Positions 1 through 12,100 of a stretch of 64,000 bases of DNA are shown here, piece after piece. The notes under the pieces are model-generated. The model worked only from the letters and a program-made list of their open reading frames with translations. It searched no databases and had not been told where the DNA came from. Position 1 is the stretch's first letter; every line of letters starts with the position of its first letter. The DNA is taken from NCBI RefSeq assembly GCF_011397635.1, contig NC_064755.1, forward strand, positions 19,823,282 through 19,887,281. Reading direction: 5' to 3'. Origin of the DNA: Epinephelus fuscoguttatus (lineage: Eukaryota > Chordata > Actinopteri > Perciformes > Serranidae). The position numbers and the translations under genes are program-made.

Positions 1-1085
1 AGATATTGCATTGTAACGTCCAATTTATGAGGCCAAACTGCTACAAGCATTTTATTTACTCTGTTTTATTTCATTCTAGCCTTTATTTCTACCTCTCTGG
101 TTGTATATAGTTTGGTTATATCCCCTTTTTCATAGCCATCCTTTGGATATGGACAGAAATAGAATATGAGTAAATACAAAATATGAGGGTGAAAGGCTTT
201 ATTTGTTATACAAAATCCTTTTTTGCAATATTTCTTTTCTATATGTGGGTGTAAGCTTTTTTTTAAAAAAAAATTCATTTCTTCATTTTTAAAGTTTATT
301 TATTTAATACTTTATTTTTCTCTCTCACACTTCTTGTATATTGATCTGCATTGACAAAAGATATGTTAATACTGTACTTCAAAAATAAAAAGAAAGTGAA
401 AAAAGATAATGATTAAAAATAATCTTGTGGTTTATACTGTACATTACTAAAATGTCCTTATGTTTCTGTTCAATTATATAACTGTGTGTTATTAACTGTC
501 AAAGGAATACTTTAGATCCTCTCCCAAAAATAAATAGTTTATAAAAAAAAACTTGAAAGCACATACAGTGGTCTACAGGAGATACACTCACTCTCTCACT
601 CTCTCACACAATAGTTATAATACAGACATAATTTCTTTTAGTTAACAATAACAACAAACAAGATGTAGCTGACGAAGACCAGCTGACCAAGATTTCTGCA
701 TGTTTGCCTTCAGTCAAGTGTGAAAGCTTGTGCAAAGAATTCACATCTCTGGTACTGGAGCGAGCTCAAACTTGTTTACCACTGCTGAGAGGCTCATCTG
801 TACCCTAGTGTTTTTTCAAAACGCTCCTCCTGATGCTGATTCCCTCTAGAGATTCAGACGTGTAAAAAAGTTTCCCTGAGGCTAATCTCTTGCAGTGCCT
901 GATCAACACAGCACATCAAAGACATACTTATGTTTAATTAAGGATGTTGCCCTGCCTCATATACATTTTTTATTATTACTGTATGTCAGTCAAAGCTGTA
1001 ACTGAACCCTGAGTGACAGGTTTAGGCACGTAACTAATTTGATCTGTTGACTGGAAGAATGTCAAAGATGTAAATTGTTGCTCAC

Positions 1086-1459
1086 CATTGAAGACGGGGC
1101 CATATCGACGATTTGCCTGGTCGCTTTCAGTGTTATTCCACTCTGTCCAGAGTCCCCTATCCTTCAGCCAGTACGGTGTCCACACTGCAAAGCACACACA
1201 CAGGCAGCCTGCCAAACCCAGGCAGGACTGAGAAAACCTGAAGCGGCTGATAGTGTCTCCCAGCTCCAGCAACTTCATATTTTTACACCACTGAGAGAGA
1301 AAGACAGGGAAAGAGAAAAGACAGGAGAGAACAAATGTTTAATTAGAGTGTTGAGGTTGAGTAATAGAAAGAAAGTCTGTCTCAAAACTTGTCATTTAAT
1401 TCATATAAATCAGCTTTATGAATGTAGAACTGTAATAAAAGTAGTCTTACCTTTGTCAT
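1086..1459 (-). CDS. claudin/PMP22-like tetraspan protein, 5' exons only (partial)
   Basis: Two coding exons are visible. Exon 1 (1451-1459) encodes M-T-K and ends at a good donor (AAAG|gtaaga). Exon 2 (1086-1290) follows a strong polypyrimidine acceptor and ends at the donor G|gtgag in phase 1. The exons join in frame to give 71 codons. A second in-frame ATG at 1276-1278 (Met8) is an alternative start. The peptide has a short cytosolic N-terminus, a hydrophobic segment at about residues 23-45 and then an extracellular-type stretch with W44 and G49-L50-W51, the W...GLW pattern of the claudin/PMP22/LIM2 fold. N55-N56-T57 is an N-glycosylation sequon. The cysteine pair usual in the first claudin loop is not seen after GLW, so a true tight-junction claudin is uncertain. 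The remaining three membrane segments must lie left of base 976 or outside the window; I could not recognise them. Which member of the superfamily this is remains unknown. Confidence 0.6.
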
Positions 1460-1600
1460 TGTACAGGACAGAAAGGTGTCAGGAGCAAAGTTGTGAAGTT
1501 AGTCGTTCAGGTGGAACAAAGTTTACACTACGACTTACTGCTGCTGTACAAATACTGCTATACTGTACAAACACTTTGAACACCCTACTTGTACTTCTCA
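1451..1600 (-). other. candidate 5' leader exon of the tetraspan gene
   Basis: The sequence upstream of M-T-K on the minus strand runs without a splice acceptor that I can recognise to about base 1600, so it is probably the 5' untranslated leader. The ATG at 1457-1459 has A at -3. The transcription start is not determinable by eye. Confidence 0.3.
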
Positions 1601-1732
1601 GATACACAAGCCCTCACATGCAGCTCAAGGGCTTCAGTGTGTTACTCCGCCTCTGCTGCAATGGAAACTCCCCCAGCCAGCGGCTAAATTTCCCCGTGAA
1701 TTCTCCACTGTGACCCACCACCTCACACTGTA

Positions 1733-1747
1733 GGGAAAGTGAAAGCG
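1733..1747 (+). promoter_or_regulatory. ISRE/IRF-like motif upstream of the tetraspan gene
   Basis: GGGAAAGTGAAAGCG fits the IRF-binding pattern GAAANNGAAA. It lies about 280 bases upstream of the first ATG of the minus-strand tetraspan gene, a plausible promoter distance. One motif match alone is weak evidence; interferon control is an inference. Confidence 0.3.
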
Positions 1748-2278
1748 CCCACAACGACGACTCAGTATTTGAGGAAGCAGAAGATAGCATAGCTGACATT
1801 ATGCAACGAGGAATTCAGAACAACATTAAAGGGCAGTATCTAAATATGTCTTGATACTTTAGAGATATTCTACAGCAGCAATATAACATGACATTTGTTT
1901 GTGTCAGATGCAGACACTGTGTGGGGGGTGTGAACGAGTCATTACGACACAACATTTAAGGAAATCCCACTCTCAGTTTCACACGGGGGCACATTGTGGT
2001 ACGGTCGATGGCGTCTTCAACCTCAGATATCTCCCCTCTTCGTCATATAGTACCACCCTCTTTGCTTGACTTTGTTGCAACGGAACGGCGCCCACAACCC
2101 ACCCAACAGAAAGAAGTAAAAAAACACATCACACTGAAATGCCTTCAGAGCATGTGTCGTACAAAATCAAGGCAGTAGATGTCTTTAAATAAAAACATAA
2201 ATATGTTTAAGTCTAGATAATTATCACAAGCCAATTCAGATGTATTCTAAATAGTCAATTAAAGACATTAAATTCACT

Positions 2279-2284
2279 TTTATT
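2279..2284 (-). terminator. candidate ACCS poly(A) signal AATAAA
   Basis: TTTATT on the plus strand reads AATAAA on the minus strand, 482 bases after the ACCS stop codon. It would give a 3' untranslated region of about 0.5 kb, a reasonable size. No cleavage site was identified. Confidence 0.4.
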
Positions 2285-2765
2285 CACAGATCATTAACTT
2301 TACAGAAATTACAATACATTCTGATAAAGTGCATATGACCAAATAATGAAGACGTACAATTTATATTAAGATGTTTAAGAAAAGAAATTGGCTGATTTTG
2401 GTTGATTTACGTTTGGCATTCACTTAGAGTTGGAGTAAATAAACATACATCTTGTCAGACTGGGTTACAAAAAAAAGCAAGGCTCTCTTTTAGCAGCTTC
2501 AAAATAAGGCCTCGATATGCAGATAGAAAGGTGCTCTGCCCTGTCCTTCCATCCTGGCCTCGCCTACATTACTGTTCTTCTTCTTCTCCCCTCTTTAGTC
2601 TGCTCCCAGCTAATGTTTCCTCTTCACACAGAAATAGGCATCAGATCTGACCCTGTGTCGAGTGTCTGTGTTGAGCTTCTCACCGTAAACGCGGGGACTA
2701 AGAGGGAAGCTGAAGCACTGCCTCTTGAAATCTGGCAGCTACGTTCGTGCCTGTTTATCCTAAGC

Positions 2766-3184
2766 TTACTTTCTGGCTCTTTGCAGCAGGGCCTTGAATA
2801 CATCAAGAATCTCTGGGTCCTCCCCAGCAGACAGCTCTGGGGTGTTTTTCTCCAGCCAATCAGACGAGTGGATCTGGTGCCTGAGAGTGCCAATCAGAGA
2901 GTCCAGGCTGTCTGCGGGCTTTGATGCTTGGCAGTCCAGCAGCACAATCTCCTCGGTGGCCAGCGGGCCCGTGTCGGGAACAGGGTTATCCTTCTCCCTC
3001 GGCTGGTCGGATGACTTGCTCTGGGGTGATGATGTTGAATTGACAACCGCAGCATTGTCTGACTTGGCGCTGTCCTCTTTCTCTGATGTTTTGCTCTCCT
3101 CGCTGGCTTCTTTGATAGAGAGTGAATCGGGGCTGGTGTTTTTTTCTTCAATTTCTTTCAAGGCTTCCCTAAATCGCTTCAGGC
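2766..3184 (-). CDS. accs: ACCS coding exon 15: end of catalytic domain and acidic tail
   Basis: Residues 842-980 and stop. It begins GLKRFREALKEIEEKN, the last helix of the enzyme. A Ser/Glu/Lys-rich low-complexity stretch follows (about residues 860-920), then DSLIGTLRHQIHSSDWLEKN and ILDVFKALLQRARK, two likely amphipathic helices. The tail has no counterpart I know in human ACCS. Confidence 0.88.
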
Positions 3185-6100
3185 CTGAAATAATGCAAAA
3201 CATTATCAGAACAAGCTAGTAACTATTATCCAATCAATACTTAGTTTAACACACAAAGCAGGAGATTACTGAAAATAATAGATGTCTATTCACCCATTCA
3301 TTTGTTTATATGTATCCACAGTTTACAGGAGAAAATGGGAATGTGAGGTAATTACACAGCACGTTATTTGAAAACAGCTTTTCAACATACAAGACTTGTA
3401 GCTCAGCAACAGAGTGTGCATATTACACTACAGACTGACCGAGCTGAAGGTGGAGCTGTTGGTCTGCGAAGATAATGCGGAACCAGCCAGGCGTGGAGCA
3501 GGAGAAGGCCTGACCACAGCTCAGCAATACCTTGTGTCTGATGAAACCCCTCCACAGACCCAACTCCTCCTCAAACGACGCCGCTCTGAGGTACTACCAA
3601 AATGGAGAGACAGAAGTGACAAATCAAGCCTACAGTGCGGGGAACTCACACACAATGAGTAAGAGGTGAAATTTCAACCCCAATATCTAAGCTTGACTTT
3701 CTGTTTTTTGTACCTTTCTGAGGTCAGCCCAGACATACAGAGCAGCAGGCCTGTCCAGGAAGGGGATGCCCAGACTTTGCAGCTCTCCTGTCATGTAACT
3801 GTGAGCAGCCTTGAGTCTGCTCCTGTTCTCAGACAAAAATTCCTCGTTGATCCACTCTGGAATTTGAGAGTGTGAAATGACAGGAGGTAAGTGTAAATTG
3901 AATGTTACAAGTCTTTGTGCTTTGTGTGTCATTTCAAAGGAAGCCCAAAAAAGGGGACAATATCCCTCAGACAGTTATGTGATCATACATTTTTTTGAAG
4001 GGAAGGAACACTGGCATTGGGCTGTGGTTGATGACTTTGTATCTTGGTGTGGTGAGGCCTTCCTCAAATTAAATGTTTCGAAAACAGAAGACATTATAAT
4101 CAGTTTTAGAAAGATCTCTCCCAATCCTGTACTAACCACCTTCTAAGGTGCTGAAATAAACTGTGTTTTAAAGTCCATTCTGTTTCCCCGATGAAAAAGC
4201 CTCAACAATGCCTTTCATTTTTTCTCTCTCTTTTATTTTGAGGACAATGTGTTCTTTTAATATCTCCTTCCAGATGATGACTCTTTTCTTTTCTGAATCA
4301 GTTTTCATTTCTGTATTGTTGCTTGGTATGGGAGCTCGACTTTGGCTGACAAAAACAGGCAAAGTGGCTAGTAGGAGTTTAGGGAGGAGTTAAGGCCAAC
4401 TGTCAGACATACATAACAAGCAGGTGCTTAGGAAGGCTACTTTCCTTCTGGTAAGATCAGCCCCTTGAAGGTTGAACTATTAAGGCCAAAACACACCGGC
4501 ACCAAACGAGGAGTGTCTAAAAATACACCTATATTACTTTCTATGTACAACCCCATGGCAGGTAGATGCACATCGGCGCTCCTGGATGTCTCACCTCGCA
4601 GCACTGTCCTATTTCCAGCCTTGTTGCCCCTGAATTAAATGCATTTTTCCTCCACTCCCTCTCTGCTTATTCATACCAGCCCCCGTAGCACCTCTTTTCT
4701 CTGCAGTGTGACTCCTCGTCTCACCATGGATGTATACTGAGAACTCTGTTCCTGTTGCTGTCTCTTGTGTGTGTCGTAGAATGGATGAGGAGAGACTTGT
4801 TGTCAAGGTTGAGAAATGTCCCGAGCTCTACGACCCACAATCCCATCATTATAAAGACAATGGCCAAAAAGATATTGCCTGGCGAGTCAGGGATCTGGAG
4901 ATTGTCACTTCAGGTGAGAAATCGAGTTTAATCAGTGGGTGTCCACACATGGAGCTCAATGTAAGTTCAATCAGGCAGACTTTCTCAATGCTATATCCAC
5001 TCACAATTCTCTCTCTATTCGTCTCCCACCACTTCCTCCAATCAGCTGACTATGGGTGTTCCTTCTCCCGGTTAGCCAATCAAGTTTTCCACAATCTCCT
5101 TCAGCCATTCATGTCATTGCTGCCAAACTTTAAATCCTCACTGCTCCTGTCACCTTATCCAGAGCCGAGGACAAGCTCATCAAAAGCCCACTGCTCTTCA
5201 CATCCAGATCCTCAGCTCCCTCTTCATCTCATCACCACCATTACCACCACCAACGTCTACACTCCATAGGGGTAGAAATAATCTACTAATCTACTACATC
5301 TTTACCACCCACCTGGAATAGATGACATCACGATGGGATCTAACCGCCTTCACATTTCTCATACCTATGTGCACATGTAAATAAATATTCTTTTCTCTCA
5401 GAACGAGTCTCTCCTGTTTGGAATGATTTTAAGCTAACACAGAGGTGGAAGAATTACAGATCTTTTTATAAAAGTAGTCATAACTTTGTGTGTTTTTTTA
5501 ATTGGCATGCTGTTGACATGTTGACGCGTCTTGTGTGTGCTAGGGGCGGCATTTAAGGTGCGTCATATGCCTCGCTGTGCTGCAGCAGTGCCGGTGTGTT
5601 TTCAGCTTTACCCTCAGGTTGTAAAGTGACTGTTGTGAGGACCCAGAGAAATAAGGTTTCCTTCATCCCTGCTGCCATTTAGCTGTTAACTGTAGTCTGT
5701 ATATTGCTCACTGGCACAGATTGCTTTGGTTGTTTACTTGTACTTTTACCTGAAAGCCGTAGAACCTCATATTGAAACACTCGGTATAGTATGTTCTGTT
5801 GTTTCGTATGAATCTTGGCTGCAAACCAATTTCCCTGTAAGGGACAATAACAACACTCTGAACTTTTGAAGCAGGGAAAGCGCTATGAAGCGCAAAATTA
5901 ATCTGAATTCATGAATTTAAACTCAACCAAACAAACACCTTGCTATGCACAAGGACAGCTGATGGTATTAGTGTAAATTTTGACCGGTCTTCACCAAAAG
6001 GGGGTTGATGTGAGGATTGTTTTCTCAATACACTGTGTTTGCAAAATCACATGTGAAGCTTGGATCCGTACCTCTGTCCTGAAGCAGTTGTGCTACCTGG

Positions 6101-9100
6101 TGCTGGGTGGTTCCTGAGATACCGTGGAATGAGCCCAGCTGGGCCAAAGCCTCCACAAGGTCTTTGTTCTCAGTATACAGAGTGCCTATTCTGATTCCTG
6201 ACATTGCAAAGTCCTAGAAACAACAAGAGCCAGTAAATGAAAAAGAGCTGCAAAAGCAAACTATTAAAGAAAAGCTAAGATTTCTTTGCACTGTGAGCAG
6301 GGATATAAAAAGTCTCAAAGTCTCAGACTCTCATTCAGCGCAGCACAGTACGTACCTTGCTCAACCCCCACAATACATGCGTCCTCTGTGGGTCGGGCAA
6401 ACTGAAATAAGAGCACATCATCGGCAGTTAAGAGGCTGTCTTCAGTGACACTTGTTATGATTAAGGATCTAATAGAGTAATCACACAGAGGTTAGGTTCG
6501 TGCAGTACCTGTCTATGCTGAGGACACTGTGAAAGGCGACAGATTCATCAAAGACTGTCAGCATATACAATTCATCAATGATAGCGTGGAGCTCGTTTCT
6601 AAAGCAGGAAATTGTGGAGAGAAAGATGATGTAAATTTACACAGTGTGGCATTAATAAACCTTGGTTTCATATTGTTAATGACCGTTTATGACAAAGAAA
6701 ATGTGACCGAAATGTAAAATGGTCCCTTCAACATCCTACATCAGTGTAAAAAGCACTGTGGTTTATGGTTACAACAGTTCAGTGCCTGCAAGGGTCTGCG
6801 GGGGGAATTACTCTGGCAAGATCATTTAGAAAACAATAGATGATACAGGAGACTCCTTGGCACATGGCTGCACTTGACAATATGCTGATGGTTAGGAGAG
6901 GTGATAAAACTCCATCATGAGCGCTTGATATTCCACACACGGGACAGAGCACTCGGACCATAAAATAAAAGAGTTCACACTACGAACTGTATGCAGTGCT
7001 TGGGCAAAGTGCTTAAAGGAGCCACAGGACTGCCGGGAGGATTACAGTGTTAGGGCCACAGCGTGAGGTAACAGTGGGGCAAACATACCTTTTGGCGAAC
7101 TCCAAGAAGGCAATCATCTCTTTTAGGGTGTAGATCTCAGCCATAGGGTTGTGGGGGTTTATCAGTATGATACCTCGGATGGTTAACCCCTAAAAGAGAG
7201 CGCCAGTTTCTCAATGCATATAAACTGTTGTAATGTATCTCCTAGCTCAGTCTTTCTTTAAATATTCATTAAGTGCAAATGCTTAAGAGACAAATGCATT
7301 CATGAATTACCTCTTGTTTGGCCTTTTTCAGACCTTCTTCTAGTTTGCCTACAGTGAGGTGGAAGGGCCGACTGTCTTTGCCATCGACCTAGAAAAAAAA
7401 AAAAAACAAGACAACATTCAAATTAGAAAACTGACAATACACCTTACTGTGTGCGATCACATGATGGACTTAAAGGCAGCTCCATTATTCATTTATTTAT
7501 TTATAAGGGTTTTTAATATCATTATGTGGTGTTCCAGTAGTGTTCCTGATGTATCCAAATCCAAAAATTCAAATTTTGGTTTAAGTATATACACCGATCA
7601 GCCAAAACATTAAAACCACTGACAGGTGAAGTGAATAACTTTGATTATTTTGTTCCAATGCATTAATCTGCTGGGAAACCTTTGGTTCTTCTGGCATTCA
7701 TGTGGATACCACCTGACATGTTCCACCCACGCAAACACCATTGCAGACCAAGTACCCCGCCTCATGGCAGTACTCCCTAATGGCAGTGGCCCCCCAGCAG
7801 GATAATGCACCATGCCACACTATAAACATCGCTCAGGAATGGCCCAAGGAATGTGACAAAGACCTCAAAGTGACAGCCTGGCCTCCAAATTCCCCAGATT
7901 CCAATCTGATTGAGCATCTGTGGCATGTGTCATTAACCCACCTCACAACCCACTGGACTAAATGGATCTGCCGCCAACACACTGGTGCCAGACACCACAG
8001 GACACTCCCAGAGATCCTGTGTCCATGCCTCGACAGGTCAGAGCCAAGTCCAATCCAAGGAGGCCCCACCTTGGATTAGGGGCACATCTGGGGTACTGGC
8101 ACATCACAAGAATCCCTGAGCAGATTGGGACCTGAAGCCAGGTCGACACCTTGAGCTTTTTGTCACGCTCCACAGGCCATTTTTGTGGTGTGGCATGCTG
8201 CTTTTTCTGCTGGAGGACCGCTGCCATTGAGGAGTACTGTTGCCATGACGGGGGGTACTTGGTCTGCAATGGTGTTTGTGTGGGTGGAACATGTCAGGTG
8301 GTATCCACATGAATGCCAGAACCAAAGGTTTCCCAGCAGAACAATGCATTGGAACAAAATAATCAGAGTTATTCACTTCATCTGTCAGTGGTTTTAATGT
8401 TTTGGCTGATCAGTGTATGTTTCAGCCTCAAAATGATACAATAACTTTCTACATAACATGATGGTTGCAGCAGCAACTGAAGCACATAGGTTTCTGGTTA
8501 CAAAGCTATCTTACAGCAAGGTAAAATGGTAAAATAACCTAAAATAACCTCAGCGCTATGACCTACATTATCCCTCTTTGATAACAGTTGAGTGGGAGTT
8601 TCCATTTGAAAACACAGAAAACAAAACAGATGCATTCCCCCGTTACAGGTGAATGCAATGTCCACATAATTGTGAGTTATGTATGGGAGTATACAGAAAA
8701 CAAACACTTTGAACACAAGCACAGAGTACACACTGCAGGTTAACCAGGCTCTGTATTCCTACCTCACAGCCAAGAGGAACATGGAAGAGTTTTACATCAC
8801 TATAAAACTGCAGATCCTCAGTGATAGCACCGTAGAAAGGAGTAGGAATGAGAATGGCATCTACAACATGGAAAAATACAACAACCACATGACACTTAAA
8901 TACAAACACATACTGTACATTAAGACCAACATAAGACACTATTTAGGTTAGTACTGCACATTTTCATTTCTAATTGAGTGTATATTTGTGTATATTTAAA
9001 TGAATGACTCTGTGATCCAAGTTAGTAGTAAAATGGGCTGCTTCTCAGGCTCATCATTTTCAATACAGTTATTGAGAAAAGAAATATATAACATTGCTTA

Positions 9101-12100
9101 AAACCAGGCCTTGCTTGCAGTGGCATGACAGAATAAGCAATTTATGTAGCTGCCTTAATGAATAAATGAGTGAAAAAGTGTTATGTTTTATTGATCGTCC
9201 AACAACTTGCCCGCTCTGTTATACTTTATGCAGCAATCATTTTTAATACAAAGCAGGCAAAAAAACTCCTGTCGTTATTGTGCACATATTTGTATTCATA
9301 CAGTATAGATATGGATGTATTGTGCGCGTGTGACAGTGCATTCTCAACCTACCTTTCGGGTCACAAATTACCGCGGCGATACACGAGAAGAGGGAAGCAC
9401 AGCCATTCATCACCACAACCTGAACAAACACACGCATCCACCGTGTTATGAAAGACCCAATTAAAGCACAGACGGAGGCCTGATAAATATGCTACAAATT
9501 CATCCACCTACTAAAACAGCCATTCATTACATCTGCAAATTGAGTCAGTTGCCCTAAAAAAAATAAAAAGCAATGTTAGCTCAGTTGCAGCATTTAGCGT
9601 CTTTATAATCGTTACGGAGTTAATCAGATTAATTAAATCCACTGGCTTCAGTTTTGAGAATGAATGGTTGTAACTCAGCGGGTGCAGCAGCAGCAGAATG
9701 AAACATTTAAAAAAAGATTTTGTCAGTAATTACATAATTTTCTGGACATGTGTATCAGTCATGGGGACCTTCTTTACACAAATCACAGAAATCCACATTA
9801 ACTAGTTACATAAGAACAAAACATAGAAAAATGAATGCTCCAACTCCAACTTGTTCTAGTTTTATATGTGTTTGCCTGTCTTTGTTTGCACAATTAAAGG
9901 CTGCAACTTGATCAGTGTCCTCAGTCCCTCTCCTCTTCCTTAAAAAATTATGTATTGTGGTGATTTAAGTGGTTTTCTAATTTATTTTTTACTTGTGTAA
10001 AAGCAAATAATAGAAGTAACATGTTTAAAGTCAAAAGTGAAAACGTGTCATTCTGAAGAACAGTTCATTTTCAATTTTTTAACTATTAATAATTTAATGT
10101 ATAGGTAGAATTGTAGTGCTGTAGGGTCAGTGGTACCCAACTGGTCCAGCCACGGAGTCCAGATTTCTCTTCAGTCATTAGGTCAAGGTTCACACAAGTT
10201 ATGTTTCCATCCAAAAGTGATTCGAATCATTGGGAAATGCGCATTAACAGAAATACGAATCCTGTGTGTTTCCATTAAATGTACGGACTTTGGTGACAGA
10301 TACGAACTCACGCGAGTTATCCGCAGAACCGGAAACAAAACAAGTCTCGCATTCTTCTTCTTCTCCATTTTCTGGCAGTTGGCAACCAGCTTGTAAATGC
10401 ATTACCGCCTTCCCGACCCGGAGTGTGGATATCACCATGGAGAGAGATGCGCTACGTCAGACTTAATTCGAACATAACTGTTTCCATCCCCCGTTTTGCG
10501 AATCAACATTTTTTCAAATCAACCAAAACCTGGCTAAAGCAAGCATATTTTAGTTTATGCAAATCAGGGGATTTTAATTTGAATTTTGGTGTTTCCATCA
10601 TAATCTTCCTCTGCGTATCTAAACAGGCTGATGGAAACATGGCTACAGTTTAATACATTCAGTGTAATTTGCTGTCTCCTTCAAGGAGCTGTCTGTTAGT
10701 CACTCACTCTACAGCAACAGCACTTAAGTGTGTTACAAACTTGACACCTTGGCAAGCCATTTGCGGTCCATTCAGAATGGACTTGTGACCCACTTTTGGT
10801 CCACGACCCACCTGGGAACCACTGCTGTAGGTGGTTCAGGTGGCACCACAGTAGATGTAATACATTCAGTAGTTTAAAATTTAATTATATCTTCTACTTT
10901 TTGTTCAGCGTATTGTGTGTAAAATCTCAATATGCAAAGTGCCCACTATCTACAGTCATAATAAAGCCTAAAGCTTATAGTTAGGGCTGGCTCAGGCTTG
11001 TCTTGAACCAGCCCCTAGTTAGGCTGATTAAGGTCTAGTCTGCCGGGGGACATCATATGATACACAGAGCCCCTTCTCTCCTTCTCTCGCTCTCAGATTC
11101 TGCAAAGTTAGTTCTTCATTTGCTGACATTTACGTCATATTACTGCCTCACTATCACAGCCTCGCATTGAAAGACAGAAAAATTGTTGAAACCTGCTCTA
11201 AGATCACAGGAGTGACACAACAGGACTTGACTGATTTTTGCAATCAAATCCTCCAGAAAGCCACAACTATTTTAGCTTCTTGTGGACATGTTGCTACAGG
11301 CTAATTCTCTCTGTTGCTGTCAGGGCGTCTTACATTTTACCTGCTTGTAAAACTAACCAGTATTCAAAATCTTTTATTCCCTCTGCTATTTGTCTTTTAA
11401 ATTCTCTGTACATTTTTGTTTTTATCTCTTTTATGATAACCTGTCTAATAACATTCATTGTTTATAGATTCCTTTATTCCACTGAACTCCCTGGCATATT
11501 TTGTATTCTGTTTTTGTTATGTTATACCTTGCGTGCAAGGCAAGATGTTCAAACAAATTGCCCCTGGTGGGATTAATAAAATTGTCTGAATTTGAACCTG
11601 AATGCATTATTGTTATTTTTATTATATTATTACTAAAATCAATGTTATTATGGCTATTATCATTACAGTAATCTCTCTCTGTCCCTCCCTCTCTTATTAT
11701 ATCATTTTGTCACGACATCTATTGCACGTCTGTCCGTCCTGGAAGAGGGATCCCTCTTTAGCTGCTCTTCCTGAGGTTTCTACCATTTTATTTTCCTGTT
11801 AAAGTTTTTTGGGGGAGTTTTTCCTTATCCCCTGTGAGGGTCCAAGGACAGAGGGATGTCGTATGCTGTGAAGCCCTCTGAGGCAAACTGTGGTTTGTGA
11901 TATTGGGCTTTATAAATAAATTTGAATTGAATTTAACCTTGAACAATATTTACCTCTGACATACTGTAGATAAAGAAGTAAATACTGTAATCTTACAGAA
12001 TGTAAATATGATAAAGACCCTCAGAACTGTGTTGACTGCCCATAAGTGTTACATTATCCACCTCTGCTGCTTTCAGCAAACATATTACGAGGTAGAATTT

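Noticed and set aside
1075..1713. 212-codon plus-strand frame
   Set aside because: It lies antisense across the tetraspan exons and their intron and has no family similarity; a chance frame.
2794..3219. 141-codon plus-strand frame
   Set aside because: Antisense shadow of the low-complexity last ACCS exon.
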